Origin: Paenibacillus cookii
Lineage (GTDB): Bacteria > Bacillota > Bacilli > Paenibacillales > Paenibacillaceae
Direction: 5' to 3'
NCBI RefSeq assembly: GCF_018333375.1
Contig: NZ_BORW01000010.1
Location: 112,084 to 176,083 of the forward strand
DNA length: 64,000 bases
Of the stretch, positions 20,659-29,508 are shown in pieces (within the stretch, counting starts at the first letter, position 1; every line of letters starts with the position of its first letter). The notes under the pieces are model-generated. The model searched no databases, had not been told where the DNA came from, and saw only the letters and a list, made by a program, of their open reading frames with translations. Made by a program: the position numbers and the translations under genes.

Positions 20659-20693
20659 AAGGCTGGCACCGGGTATCCCCCGGCGTCAGCCTT
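20659..20693. terminator. Bidirectional hairpin between PhyH and AraC genes
   Basis: AAGGCTGgCaCCGGG pairs with CCCGGcGtCAGCCTT, followed by TTAATTTGG. A second hairpin CCCCG/CGGGG lies at about 20706-20724. Together they separate the convergent genes. Confidence 0.7.
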
Positions 20694-20733
20694 AATTTGG
20701 TTTAGCCCCGTTTCGTCCGGGGTCATTTTGCGT

Positions 20734-21654
20734 CTATTCCGTAAAACGATGTTTGCCGGAACGCCCTTCCGTGAACTGCGCGCGCCTGAATTTGGCGGGG
20801 GATACGCCGAGCTTCTGGGTGAAAATCCGGGTGAAATAGTGGACCGATTGGAAGCCGCACTGGGAGGCGATGTCCTTGATGGACAAATCCCCGTTCAAGA
20901 GCATTTGCGCGGCCAACTGAACCCTGCGTTCCTGAATGTAATGGACGAAGGTTTGATTCGTATGCTGCTGAAACAATCTCGTCAGATGCCGGGGCGAAAT
21001 ATGGAGATGGCCCGCTACCCTGGGCAATGTCAGTTCCTCGCTCAGGTTGTCGGCAATGAACAGCTTCGCCTGTCGAAAAAGGCTGTTTTCGTCCCAAGCG
21101 GCGTCCGCCTGATGATGCCAAGCTTCTTCCCGGTAGGATCCATGAAGGGCCGGGACCGACAGGAGCAGGGATGTGGAGGCGTGCTGCAGCAAGGCCGGAA
21201 AAACAGGTTTTTGATCGTCGAAGATCGATATGAGCGTCTCCCATAAATGGCCCAAAGGTTCGGCATCCGCGCCGTAAATCACGGGCCGGGCCTGTTCCGC
21301 AAGGCGATGGTAGTCTTCGGCGCAACTTGGCCCGGTTCGCTCCTCATCCACTTCAAAAGCGACGTAAACCAAGGTTAACCCCGTAAGGCTCCGGATTTGA
21401 TGCCAGGTCCCCGGCACGGACAAAAAGGAGGTGCCTTTGCCGAGCGGGTATTCCGTGTCGTGTTCGATATAGGAGCCGCTGCCTTCGATGACGTAACAAG
21501 CTTCGAAAAACGAATGGCGATGCAGGGCATTGTCGAAATGCGCAGGCATAAACCCCCAATAAAGAATCGAAAGGCTTAAACGATCGGCTTCGATGCGGGT
21601 CAGCTGGCGGTTGCATATTTGGTTGGCTTTGCGAAAGCTGGATTCGATGGACAT
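20734..21654 (-). CDS. AraC family transcriptional regulator
   Basis: 306 residues. The cupin sensor half (about 20-150; HFDNALHRHSFFEACYVIEG with metal-type histidines) is followed by an AraC C-terminal DNA-binding domain (about 200-300; LTLPRVAGHLHISPRHLTRL and IKDIASQCGFQSVHYFTRIF). GGGGAG lies 7 bases before ATG 21654. It is divergent from the isomerase/kinase/glycosidase genes, so it is their probable regulator, responding to a sugar. Confidence 0.92.
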   Translation of the reverse strand: MSIESSFRKANQICNRQLTRIEADRLSLSILYWGFMPAHFDNALHRHSFFEACYVIEGSGSYIEHDTEYPLGKGTSFLSVPGTWHQIRSLTGLTLVYVAFEVDEERTGPSCAEDYHRLAEQARPVIYGADAEPLGHLWETLISIFDDQKPVFPALLQHASTSLLLSVPALHGSYREEAWHHQADAAWDENSLFRQAKLFIADNLSEELTLPRVAGHLHISPRHLTRLFQQHTNQTFVHYIQERRVQLAAQMLLNGDLSIKDIASQCGFQSVHYFTRIFTQKLGVSPAKFRRAQFTEGRSGKHRFTE

Positions 21655-21910
21655 GAGGAAACTCCCCTAAACGGTGTAGTCGGGAAAGGATGCGCATGCG
21701 CGTGTCCGTTTTTTGCAAAAGGATGGCCCGTTCATGCAAAGACGCCCGCAAGGTCCTTTTGTACAATGGTACACGAGTTCGTTTTCGTTTGAAATACGGT
21801 TATTCCAGCGATCATCCGGGCTCAAAAACAAGCGGCTCGGGATTACGGTGGTTTCCCGTGGGATGCGGGCTGAATTTCGTTTATAGGCCCGGTTGGAAAG
21901 GATGGAGCTT

Positions 21911-23710
21911 ATGTTTGAAAAAAGACCGTTGAATAGGGTCCGGCAAGCCGTGCTTGAACATGGCATTCTGCAAGGATACGAAGCCGTGCTGGAGCGGGCT
22001 TTTTCCCTGGCTCAAGGCCAAAACGGCAACGTCACAACGATCGTGATTGACGGGACGCACGGCGCAGACTTCCAGTCTCTGCTGAAACGTTTGATCCCTT
22101 ATGCCGAAAAGCAAGGGTTTCGATTCGCCGCCGCGGATACGTACGGTTATTTGAAATCGGGCGCGGAGCTTCGGGAACATTTTCGGCGGAACATAACCGA
22201 TAACCGCGCTTTCGGATACGTCGCCGAAGGGAATATCGACGAATATTTCCGTGACGGTTCGCAGCGTCGTTTTGAAGAGCATGCAGCGCGACTCGCGGAA
22301 ACGGCAGCCGAACGGACGGTATTCGTCGTTTTTGGCCCGGGCGCCTTGTGGCTGTGCGGCGGACGCTGCGACACATCGATGTTTCTCGACGTTTCCCGGG
22401 AATACCAGGAGCTTGCCCACAAGCAGGGGTTGTTAAACTTCGGGTTCACGTGGAACGTGGATGCCGTGGAAGCCTATAAAATCGCTTATTTCGTGGAATG
22501 GCCGCTGCTGGAGGCTTACCGCAAGGAGCGGCTCGAAGCCTTCGACCTGTATGTCGACATGAACGACCCAAGCCGGCCCGCCCTGCTCGCCACTGGCGAT
22601 CTGATCGCCGCCATCCGCGATGTCGCGCGTTATCCGCTGCGGGTCAAACCGTTTATGATGCCGGGCGTATGGGGCGGACAATACATGAAACGGATCGCGG
22701 ATTTGCCGGAGGATATGGTGAACTGCGCCTGGAACTTCGAGCCGATTGCGCCGGAAAACTCGCTGCTTGTCACGCACGGAGGGCGGGTTGCGGAAATTCC
22801 GTTCCTGCTGGTCATGGCGCATGCCCCGATGGAGATCATGGGGGAACGCAACGTGCGGTTGTTCGGCGATTATTTTCCGGTGCGATTCGACTACTTGGAC
22901 ACGATGGACGGCGACAACCTCTCCTGCCAGGTTCACCCGAAGCAGCGCTTTATCCGGGAGAGGTTCAACGAGTTCATGGAGCAGCAGGAATCGTATTACG
23001 TCATGGAAAAACAGGGCGATGCGAAAGTTTATCTCGGTTTGACGGAGGGGTGCACGCCCGAGGCTTTCCGCGAAGCGGCGGAACGGTCCCAGGTTACCGG
23101 CGAGCCGATCGCCTTCACGGATTACGTGCAGGAATGGGAGAGCGAAAAAGGCGGCCTGTACCTCATTCCGACCGGCACGGTCCACTGCTCCGGAAAAGAT
23201 AACTTCGTCCTGGAAATTTCCGCGACGACCTGGTGGTTTACGTTCAAGATTTACGATTACGTGCGCAAGGATCTGGACGGCAAGCCGCGGCCGGTGAACA
23301 TCGATTACGCTTTCGAGAACATCGATTTCTCCCGCAAAGGAAAATGGGTTCAGGAGAACCTGATCCCGAGCCCAAGGCTGCTGAGGACCCAGGGAAGCAA
23401 CGAGGAATACGTGCTGGGCGAAAGGGAGGATCTGCTGTTTTACGTCCATCGCATCCATTTGGATGACCGTTGGGAGGAAGCGGCCGAAGGCGAGTTCGTC
23501 ATGCTGAATTTGGTCGAAGGGGAACGCGTAGCCGTCGTTTCGCTTGAAGACGGGGCGGTGTACGCCGAGCTCCGTTATGCGGAGTCTTACATCATTCCGG
23601 CCGCCTTTGGCGCGTACGCGATCGTCAATCGGGGCGGCAGTCCGTGCAGGCTGATCAAAGCAGGCGTTTCGAAAAAGTGGAACGTCAGCCTGGTTGATCC
23701 GCATGCGTGA
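21911..23710 (+). CDS. Enlarged class I mannose-6-phosphate isomerase-like protein
   Basis: 599 residues. The C-terminal two thirds (about 235-590) carry the cupin isomerase signatures: MPGVWGGQYMKR, the zinc-site SCQVHPKQRF and LIPTGTVHCSG with LEIS. These point to interconversion of mannose-6-P and fructose-6-P or a related sugar phosphate. The first 230 residues resemble a uridine-kinase-type P-loop fold, but the ATP loop is changed to DGTHGADFQSLLKRL (no GKS/T), so it is probably a degenerate kinase domain. The TTG at 21893 and ATG at 21902 were rejected because AAAGGA (21897-21902) fits ATG 21911. It overlaps the next gene by eight bases, a coupled operon. Confidence 0.85.
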   Translation: MFEKRPLNRVRQAVLEHGILQGYEAVLERAFSLAQGQNGNVTTIVIDGTHGADFQSLLKRLIPYAEKQGFRFAAADTYGYLKSGAELREHFRRNITDNRAFGYVAEGNIDEYFRDGSQRRFEEHAARLAETAAERTVFVVFGPGALWLCGGRCDTSMFLDVSREYQELAHKQGLLNFGFTWNVDAVEAYKIAYFVEWPLLEAYRKERLEAFDLYVDMNDPSRPALLATGDLIAAIRDVARYPLRVKPFMMPGVWGGQYMKRIADLPEDMVNCAWNFEPIAPENSLLVTHGGRVAEIPFLLVMAHAPMEIMGERNVRLFGDYFPVRFDYLDTMDGDNLSCQVHPKQRFIRERFNEFMEQQESYYVMEKQGDAKVYLGLTEGCTPEAFREAAERSQVTGEPIAFTDYVQEWESEKGGLYLIPTGTVHCSGKDNFVLEISATTWWFTFKIYDYVRKDLDGKPRPVNIDYAFENIDFSRKGKWVQENLIPSPRLLRTQGSNEEYVLGEREDLLFYVHRIHLDDRWEEAAEGEFVMLNLVEGERVAVVSLEDGAVYAELRYAESYIIPAAFGAYAIVNRGGSPCRLIKAGVSKKWNVSLVDPHA

Positions 23711-24623
23711 CGTCGTGTTGGCTTTTGACGTGGGAGGCACGTATATCAAGGCGGGCCTGGTCGGCGCCGATGGAAGCCTGCTAGGGTCTCCGCAGGTTTA
23801 TCCCGCAAGATCGGGAGAGAAGAAGGAGGCGCTGCTGCGGCATCTTGCGAATCTCGTCGACATTCAAGGGAAGCTGGTTCCGCCCGAGCGCGGTATCCGC
23901 GGCGTCGGGCTGGCCTTCCCGGGTCCTTTCGATTATGAACGGGGGATTTGCCTTACCCGCGGTTTGAACAAGTTTGAGGCTTTGTACGGCGTGAATCTCC
24001 GGGAGGAATTAACGGCAAGAGTCGCCGCAATTCCAGGGCTTGCAAGCAGGTGGAGCGGCACCCCGGCGGTTGCCATCGAAAACGACGCGGCCTTGTTCGC
24101 GCTGGGGGAATACGCCTTTGGCGCGGGGCGGTCCCGGGAAAAAACGATGTATTTGACGCTTGGTACCGGACTTGGCTCCGCTTTCGTTAACCGCGGACGG
24201 CTGGTCAAACAAGGCGAAGGGGTCCCGGAGGAAGGCTGGCTGTACCGGCTGCCTTATCGGGACGGGGTGCTGGACGATTACTTCTCGCGCAGAGGGATCG
24301 TTCGGCTCGCCGAAGAAATGGGAGTGCCGCAAGTGGCGCACGGGGACGAAGACGTGAAATTGTTGGCCGCCCGGGCGCGTGACGGCGAAATGCAGGTTGT
24401 GCAATTGTTCCGCCAATTCGGCGAAAAACTGTCGGAGGCGCTGCTTCCCTGGATCGGCTCTTTTCAGCCGGATGAGATCGTGATCGGCGGGCAAATCGCC
24501 AAATCCGCGGACCTGTTCGTCTCCGGCCGGCTGGGAGGCGTTCCGGTTCGAATAGCGGCGGACACGTCGATAAGCGCGCTCAGAGGGGCAAGCCGGCTTT
24601 TTACGGACGTGCAGCGCGAGTGA
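23703..24623 (+). CDS. ROK family sugar kinase-like protein
   Basis: 306 residues. The phosphate-1 loop VVLAFDVGGTYIKAGLVG, the catalytic Asp in VAIENDAALFALGEYAFGAG and the adenosine loop region DEIVIGGQIAKS define a ROK kinase. The zinc-binding CxCGxxGCxE motif of most ROK proteins is absent; VPEEGWLYRLPYRDGVL stands in its place. No N-terminal HTH is present, so it is an enzyme and not a ROK repressor. No ribosome binding site is seen; ATG 23703 overlaps the upstream stop, so translation is coupled. It likely phosphorylates the sugar used by its neighbours. Confidence 0.85.
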   Translation: MRDVVLAFDVGGTYIKAGLVGADGSLLGSPQVYPARSGEKKEALLRHLANLVDIQGKLVPPERGIRGVGLAFPGPFDYERGICLTRGLNKFEALYGVNLREELTARVAAIPGLASRWSGTPAVAIENDAALFALGEYAFGAGRSREKTMYLTLGTGLGSAFVNRGRLVKQGEGVPEEGWLYRLPYRDGVLDDYFSRRGIVRLAEEMGVPQVAHGDEDVKLLAARARDGEMQVVQLFRQFGEKLSEALLPWIGSFQPDEIVIGGQIAKSADLFVSGRLGGVPVRIAADTSISALRGASRLFTDVQRE

Positions 24624-24686
24624 TTTTTCCATGGAACATTGGGTCAATACCGTTTTTATGAAATCTTCATGATGGGAGAGGTACTC

Positions 24687-27140
24687 ATGAATAAACCAAG
24701 CCGGAAGTGGCGCATGTTTGTGATCCACCATTCGCATACGGACATCGGTTATACGGAAAGGCAGGAACGGATCGAGCAGTATCATGTGGATTTTATCCGA
24801 CAGGCCATCCGGATATGCAAAGACATGCGATCCGGAAAACGCGACGAATGGTCAGGTTTCAAATGGACCTGCGAGACGTTTTGGGCGGTGGAGCAGTTTC
24901 TGAAGGAGGCGGATAGCGAAGAACGGCGCGATTTTGCGGAGGCGGTACGGCAGGGCGATATTGAGCTTTCCGGTACCTACCTGAACATGACGGAGCTTGC
25001 CGATGAGGATCTGCTGCGGGCCATCCACGCCAAGGCGGCGGAATACGGGCGCACCATCGGATGTCCCGTGGACTCGGCGATGACCGCCGACATTAACGGC
25101 TACAGCTGGGGGTATGCGCAAAGCCTGCTGGATGCGGGCATTTCGCATCTGTTTTCCTGCATCCACACGCATCACGGCATGTTTGCGCTGGGCCGCAAAC
25201 AGACCCCGTTCTGGTGGGAAGCGCCGGACGGAAGAAAGCTGCTCGTCTGGAACGGGGAGCATTACATGTTCGGGAACGAGCTGGGCCTTTGTCCGGACGG
25301 CGTCGGCAGCTACATGATCCGCGACGAATTCCGGACGCCGGCCATCGTGGACAACCGGGAAGAGATCATGAAAACGCGCATCGAACGGTATTTAAGCAAG
25401 CTGGAGGACGAAGGATACCCGTATGATTTTGTGCCGGTCATGGTGTCGGGACTGGCTACCGACAACGGCTCGCCGAACGGGGACATCGCGCGGGCCATTC
25501 GCTCCTGGAATGAGCTGCACGGAGACAGGATTACGGTTGAAATGTCCACGTTAAGCCGATTTTTCAGCCATCTGAAGCAGCAGGATGCGGAAATTCCGGT
25601 CTATCGCGGCGATTGGCCGGACTGGTGGTCGGACGGCGTAAGCTCCACGCCGATGCACACGCAAATGTTCAGGGATGCCCAGCGAACGCTGCGCAAAGTG
25701 AAAAGCTTGGACCCCCGGCAGCAGACTGTAAGCCGCGAGGAGCTATCCGGCATCGAGCAGCAGCTTGTCATGTATGCCGAGCATACGTGGGGATTCCATG
25801 CTTCGGTGCATGCGCCGTGGCACTGGAACGTGCAGATGCTTGAGGCGCGCAAGCTGGCTTATGCCGCCAACGCCAGCCGGTTGGCCCATCTGGCCTTGGA
25901 TAAAGTCCGGCATGCTCTGGGCGGAGCCCTGCTGTATCCCGGACGCCCTTTCCGTTACCGGGTGGCCAATACCGAGCGGCATGCATTAAGGCAGCTGGCG
26001 GATTTGGAATGGGACGGCTTCGAAAACGAACGTTTTAAGGACGGGCTGGAAGTGGTCGACGAAAGCACGGGGCAGGCGGTATTGCACCAAATCGGCGTTC
26101 AGTGCGCCTCGGTCGAGGTAGACCTGGGGCCGGGGGAACAGAAACAATTCACGGTTCGTCCCGCCAAAACATCGAAGGCGGTCACGACGAGCAACGTGAA
26201 GCTGGTCGGCGCCGACACGGTATACGACATCGAGGATATGTACCCGTCAGGCAAAGCGAAGGATGCATGCGTATTTTCGCAGCATGGGGCCGAATCCCCT
26301 TACGTAAACATCCGCTGGAACGAAGAAGGGATCGTGTCCTGGGTCATCAAGGAAACCGGAGAGGATTTGATCCGCGCGGACCGGAAACATGGGGCGTTTA
26401 CGCCTGTTTACGAAGTGACCCTTGCGGAAGGGCCTGCGAATTCGGGAAGCATGTATGCCGTGCGCAGCGCGATGGGCCGTAACCGCAAGGGGCTGAACGT
26501 GCAGCGCTTTGTCGGGCGGCTTGCGAAGGCCAAAGCCGTCTCGAACGGCCCGTTGTACGGAGTCGTGGAGCTGCAGTTCGAAACGCGCGGCATGAGCTGT
26601 TATTCCGTATTTCTGAAGCTTTATGCTGGATCAAGCCGGGTCGACGTCTCCGTCCGTTTTCATAAAGAAAGCGTATGGGAACCGGAAAACGTATATATTT
26701 CGCTGCCGTTCACTTCCGGAATGCCGGATGCCGAGACGCTATGGCTGGATAAAGCGGGCGCGCCCGTCCGTCCCGGGATCGACCAGCTGCCGGGAACGCT
26801 GTTGGACTACTACTGCATTCAGGAGGGGCTGGCTTTTGCGGGAGAAAACCGAGCTCTCATGATCGCCACGCCGGATACGCCGCTTGTGCAGCTAGGTTCG
26901 CTGGACCACGGAAAACGGCTGCTCCACACCCAGCAAACCGAAGGGACGGAACGGCACCTCTACGTATGGGCCATGAGCAACTATTGGGAAACCAACTTCA
27001 AAGCAACCCTGGGCGGATTTTACGAATTCCGCTATTTCATCGATTGGAGCAAGGACGTCGGTACAGCGGAAGAGGCGATCGGCCGTTGCCGGGCGATGAG
27101 CTCCGGCGCTGCCGTGTGGCGCGTGCGGGCGGACTCATAA
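24687..27140 (+). CDS. Glycoside hydrolase family 38-type protein (alpha-mannosidase-like)
   Basis: 817 residues. The N-terminal catalytic barrel starts with the zinc-ligand motif FVIHHSHTDIGYTERQERIE (HxHTDxG type). The probable nucleophile aspartate is in DSAMTADINGYSWGYAQSLL (about residue 135). Later regions (about 460-810) look like the beta-sandwich domains of GH38. No signal peptide, so a cytoplasmic enzyme acting on imported oligosaccharides. With the mannose-isomerase-like and ROK kinase genes it makes a plausible mannoside-use operon. Substrate not provable from sequence. GGGAGAGG precedes ATG 24687. Confidence 0.8.
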   Translation: MNKPSRKWRMFVIHHSHTDIGYTERQERIEQYHVDFIRQAIRICKDMRSGKRDEWSGFKWTCETFWAVEQFLKEADSEERRDFAEAVRQGDIELSGTYLNMTELADEDLLRAIHAKAAEYGRTIGCPVDSAMTADINGYSWGYAQSLLDAGISHLFSCIHTHHGMFALGRKQTPFWWEAPDGRKLLVWNGEHYMFGNELGLCPDGVGSYMIRDEFRTPAIVDNREEIMKTRIERYLSKLEDEGYPYDFVPVMVSGLATDNGSPNGDIARAIRSWNELHGDRITVEMSTLSRFFSHLKQQDAEIPVYRGDWPDWWSDGVSSTPMHTQMFRDAQRTLRKVKSLDPRQQTVSREELSGIEQQLVMYAEHTWGFHASVHAPWHWNVQMLEARKLAYAANASRLAHLALDKVRHALGGALLYPGRPFRYRVANTERHALRQLADLEWDGFENERFKDGLEVVDESTGQAVLHQIGVQCASVEVDLGPGEQKQFTVRPAKTSKAVTTSNVKLVGADTVYDIEDMYPSGKAKDACVFSQHGAESPYVNIRWNEEGIVSWVIKETGEDLIRADRKHGAFTPVYEVTLAEGPANSGSMYAVRSAMGRNRKGLNVQRFVGRLAKAKAVSNGPLYGVVELQFETRGMSCYSVFLKLYAGSSRVDVSVRFHKESVWEPENVYISLPFTSGMPDAETLWLDKAGAPVRPGIDQLPGTLLDYYCIQEGLAFAGENRALMIATPDTPLVQLGSLDHGKRLLHTQQTEGTERHLYVWAMSNYWETNFKATLGGFYEFRYFIDWSKDVGTAEEAIGRCRAMSSGAAVWRVRADS

Positions 27141-27164
27141 AATCGTTGCAACAAAGTATATTGT

Positions 27165-27195
27165 AAGAGCAGAATCCGGCATTCTGCTCTTTTTT
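27165..27195 (+). terminator. Terminator of the sugar operon
   Basis: The stem AAGAGCAGAAT/ATTCTGCTCTT has a short CCGGC loop and is followed by T6. Confidence 0.92.
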
Positions 27196-27304
27196 ATTTC
27201 CGGGGATTCCGTTCGTATCAGAAATCGTCTGTTCGTAACCGTCTCTGCTGTCTTCAAGTGTATATTGCCGCAATCCCGCAAATCATAAAAATGTTTTAAA
27301 CCCA

Positions 27305-27335
27305 TTTACAGCGTAACAATGTTATGTTACATTAT
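27305..27335 (+). promoter_or_regulatory. Promoter and dyad of the DUF4004/bactofilin operon
   Basis: TTTACA (27305-27310) is followed by TACATT at 17 bases or CATTAT at 19 bases. Between them lies GTAACA-ATGTTA-TGTTAC (27313-27330), which contains the palindrome TAACAATGTTA. A dyad inside a long spacer is the classical MerR-family operator position, and the first gene encodes a MerR-like protein. Confidence 0.5.
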
Positions 27336-27354
27336 GATGCAAGGAGGCGGTGTC

Positions 27355-27993
27355 ATGAACGAAGAGGATCTGATTTCGAAAAAGGAACTGCTGGAGCTGA
27401 CGGGGATCTCCTACGGGCAACTGTACCGCTGGAAGCGCAAAAACCTGATTCCCGAGGAGTGGTTTGTCCGCAAGTCGGCCTTTACGGGGCAGGAAACCTT
27501 CTTTCCCAAGGATAAAATACTGCAGCGGATCGAACGCATAAAAAATATGAAAGACGGATTGTCGCTGGATGAGCTGGCGGATGTGTTTTCCCCGAGCTCG
27601 AACATCCAGTCGATGTCCTCAGCCCAACTTATAGAACGTAACATTGTTACAAGTATTTCGCTGGCATTATTTGAAGAAGTGGCCGGAAGGCAGGAAACGT
27701 TATCTTTTGACGATATCCTGACGGTATATGTGCTGCAGAAGCTGCTGCAAGGCGGAGACATGACGCGGGATGAAGGGAAAATGCTGATTGCGGTCATGCG
27801 CGAGCACTACGGGGCGTTTGCGTCCAAACCGTGCGAACTGGCCTTGGTCCGGAAAATGGGAGTTCCGCTGCTGTTTTTGGCGGAGTCGGCGGAGCAAATT
27901 TATTTTGACAAGGATGCGAAATGGATTTTCCGGCTGCCTTTGGCGGCATCCATCGAGGAATTGAAGCTGAAGCTAAATGAAACGGAGGCGTAA
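27355..27993 (+). CDS. DUF4004 MerR-like regulator (YhbD-like)
   Basis: 212 residues. Residues 5-75 form a MerR-type winged helix: ISKKELLELTGISYGQLYRW, then KDKILQRIERIKNMKDGLSL. The rest (about 85-212) is helical and unassigned. In Bacillus subtilis a DUF4004 gene (yhbD) lies next to two bactofilin genes, and the same order is seen here. AAGGAGG (27341-27347) precedes ATG 27355. It probably controls its own operon through the dyad in the promoter. A second copy of the half-site pair lies inside the gene (27638-27650). Confidence 0.85.
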   Translation: MNEEDLISKKELLELTGISYGQLYRWKRKNLIPEEWFVRKSAFTGQETFFPKDKILQRIERIKNMKDGLSLDELADVFSPSSNIQSMSSAQLIERNIVTSISLALFEEVAGRQETLSFDDILTVYVLQKLLQGGDMTRDEGKMLIAVMREHYGAFASKPCELALVRKMGVPLLFLAESAEQIYFDKDAKWIFRLPLAASIEELKLKLNETEA

Positions 27994-27995
27994 GA

Positions 27996-28712
27996 ATGGA
28001 AAGAACAGAAATGAGCATTTCCGGCATCGGCAGGTCTCAAGGCGGCTTGTATTCTCATGTCAGGCTGGACGGCATGGTGAAAATCAACGGGGACACCGAC
28101 TGCCTTTCCTTCGACAGCAACGGCACGTTGACGTTGGAGGGGGCGCTGCAAAGCGAGGCCGTCACGGTGAACGGCACGGCGACGGTCGAAGGCCGGGTAA
28201 ACGCAAACCGCATGATGTTGGATGGGCTCGTCACTTTTAAGGATCAGGCGGTCTGCCATGAATCGCTTACGGCCAATGGACGCTTGTCCATCGCCGGCGG
28301 GCTGATCGGCGAGAAGGTTGAAATTTTCGGCAGCTTGAAAACAAGGGGCGGCGTGCAGTGCGAATGGTTTCACGTTCACGGCGGATTCAACATCGGAGGT
28401 TTGCTGAATGCCGGAATGATCGACGTCAAACTGAGCATGCCCAGCAAGGTCAATGAGATCGGCGGGGATGCGATATCGGTCAAACGGTTCAAAAAGGTCA
28501 GCGTCCTCGAGCAGGTCGTTCCGGCATTTTCCGCCCGGCTTCAGGCAGAAGTCATCGAAGGCGACGAGATCGACCTGGAATATACGGAGGCGAATATCGT
28601 GCGGGGGAATGTCGTGCGCATCGGCAAAGGCTGCAAAATCGGCCGCGTGGAGTATAAGGACCGGCTGATTCGGGAAGACGATGCCACGATTGAAAAGGCG
28701 CAGCAGATTTAA
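27996..28712 (+). CDS. Bactofilin-type polymer-forming protein (YhbE-like)
   Basis: 238 residues. Repeated short beta-strand turns with hydrophobic/glycine periodicity (VRLDGMVKINGDTDCLSFDS, VNGTATVEGRVNANRMMLDG) match the bactofilin beta-helix (DUF583). It is about twice the length of simple bactofilins, as are the B. subtilis YhbE/YhbF proteins. Bactofilins polymerise without nucleotide at the membrane. Those of B. subtilis are linked to flagellar hook assembly and swimming. ATG 27996 lies two bases after the upstream stop. Confidence 0.85.
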   Translation: MERTEMSISGIGRSQGGLYSHVRLDGMVKINGDTDCLSFDSNGTLTLEGALQSEAVTVNGTATVEGRVNANRMMLDGLVTFKDQAVCHESLTANGRLSIAGGLIGEKVEIFGSLKTRGGVQCEWFHVHGGFNIGGLLNAGMIDVKLSMPSKVNEIGGDAISVKRFKKVSVLEQVVPAFSARLQAEVIEGDEIDLEYTEANIVRGNVVRIGKGCKIGRVEYKDRLIREDDATIEKAQQI

Positions 28713-28743
28713 TGCAAGGACATTTAAAAGGAGGAACGGAGAC

Positions 28744-29487
28744 ATGAATATAAACGGAAATCCGAACGGCACCAGCGGCGATTTGAAAATGACGGGCAAC
28801 GGCCAATCCGGCGGAGGGGCTTTCCGCAACGTTAAAATCATGGGCGACGCGATCATCCATGCCGACACGGAATGCGAAATGTTCAAATGCCTGGGCAATT
28901 CCGAGGTGAAAGGGGTGCTTCAGGCGGGGAGCGTATCCTGCACCGGCACGCTGAAAGTAGCCGGCAGCGCAAGCGGCGGGAGCTTCCGGACGCAAGGGGA
29001 GCTGCGGATCGGCGGGGACCTGTCGGCTCAAAGCGTCTCCATTTCCGGCGTCATGTCGGTCGACGGACGGGTGTCGGCGGAAAAAGCGAAAATCACGGGA
29101 GAGCTCCGGGCGAACGCGGATTGCCAGATGGAAGAACTGGTTGTCCGGGGAATGGTCGACGTGAACGGCATGCTGAATGCCGAGCAGGCGGATTTCAAGC
29201 TGCACGGGCACAGCCGGCTGCGGGAGCTGGTCGGAAGCCGAATTACCGTCAAAAAAGGAAGCGGCATGTCCCTTTTCGGGAAATTGTTCATGGGGCCGGA
29301 CGGCATGCTTACGGCGGAAACGATCGAAGGAGATACGGTCGAGCTGGAAAATACCAAAGCTGCCGTGGTCCGGGGACGCAGCGTCACCATCGGCGCCGGA
29401 TGCAGCATCGGCCTTGTGGAATACAAGGATGAATTGAAGCAGGATCCCGAAGCCGTCGTTTCGCAGTCGGCCAAAACCGAATGGTGA
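28744..29487 (+). CDS. Bactofilin-type polymer-forming protein (YhbF-like)
   Basis: 247 residues, a paralogue of the preceding gene with the same beta-helix repeats (FRNVKIMGDAIIHADTECEM, VSISGVMSVDGRVSAEKAKI). The start 28744 follows AAAGGAGG; an upstream in-frame start at 28681 would overlap the preceding gene. The two bactofilins probably copolymerise. The 32-base gap places it in the same operon. Confidence 0.85.
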   Translation: MNINGNPNGTSGDLKMTGNGQSGGGAFRNVKIMGDAIIHADTECEMFKCLGNSEVKGVLQAGSVSCTGTLKVAGSASGGSFRTQGELRIGGDLSAQSVSISGVMSVDGRVSAEKAKITGELRANADCQMEELVVRGMVDVNGMLNAEQADFKLHGHSRLRELVGSRITVKKGSGMSLFGKLFMGPDGMLTAETIEGDTVELENTKAAVVRGRSVTIGAGCSIGLVEYKDELKQDPEAVVSQSAKTEW

Positions 29488-29508
29488 GGAAAGGGGCAAT
29501 AGGCTTTT

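Noticed and set aside
21760..21773. TGTAC-AATG-GTACA inverted repeat between the second AraC gene and the isomerase gene as an operator
   Set aside because: Arms of only five bases and no matching promoter elements were found, so chance is likely.
27313..27330. The DUF4004 promoter dyad as a WalR box
   Set aside because: On the minus strand TGTAAC and TGTTAC are seven bases apart, not five, so it does not fit the WalR spacing.
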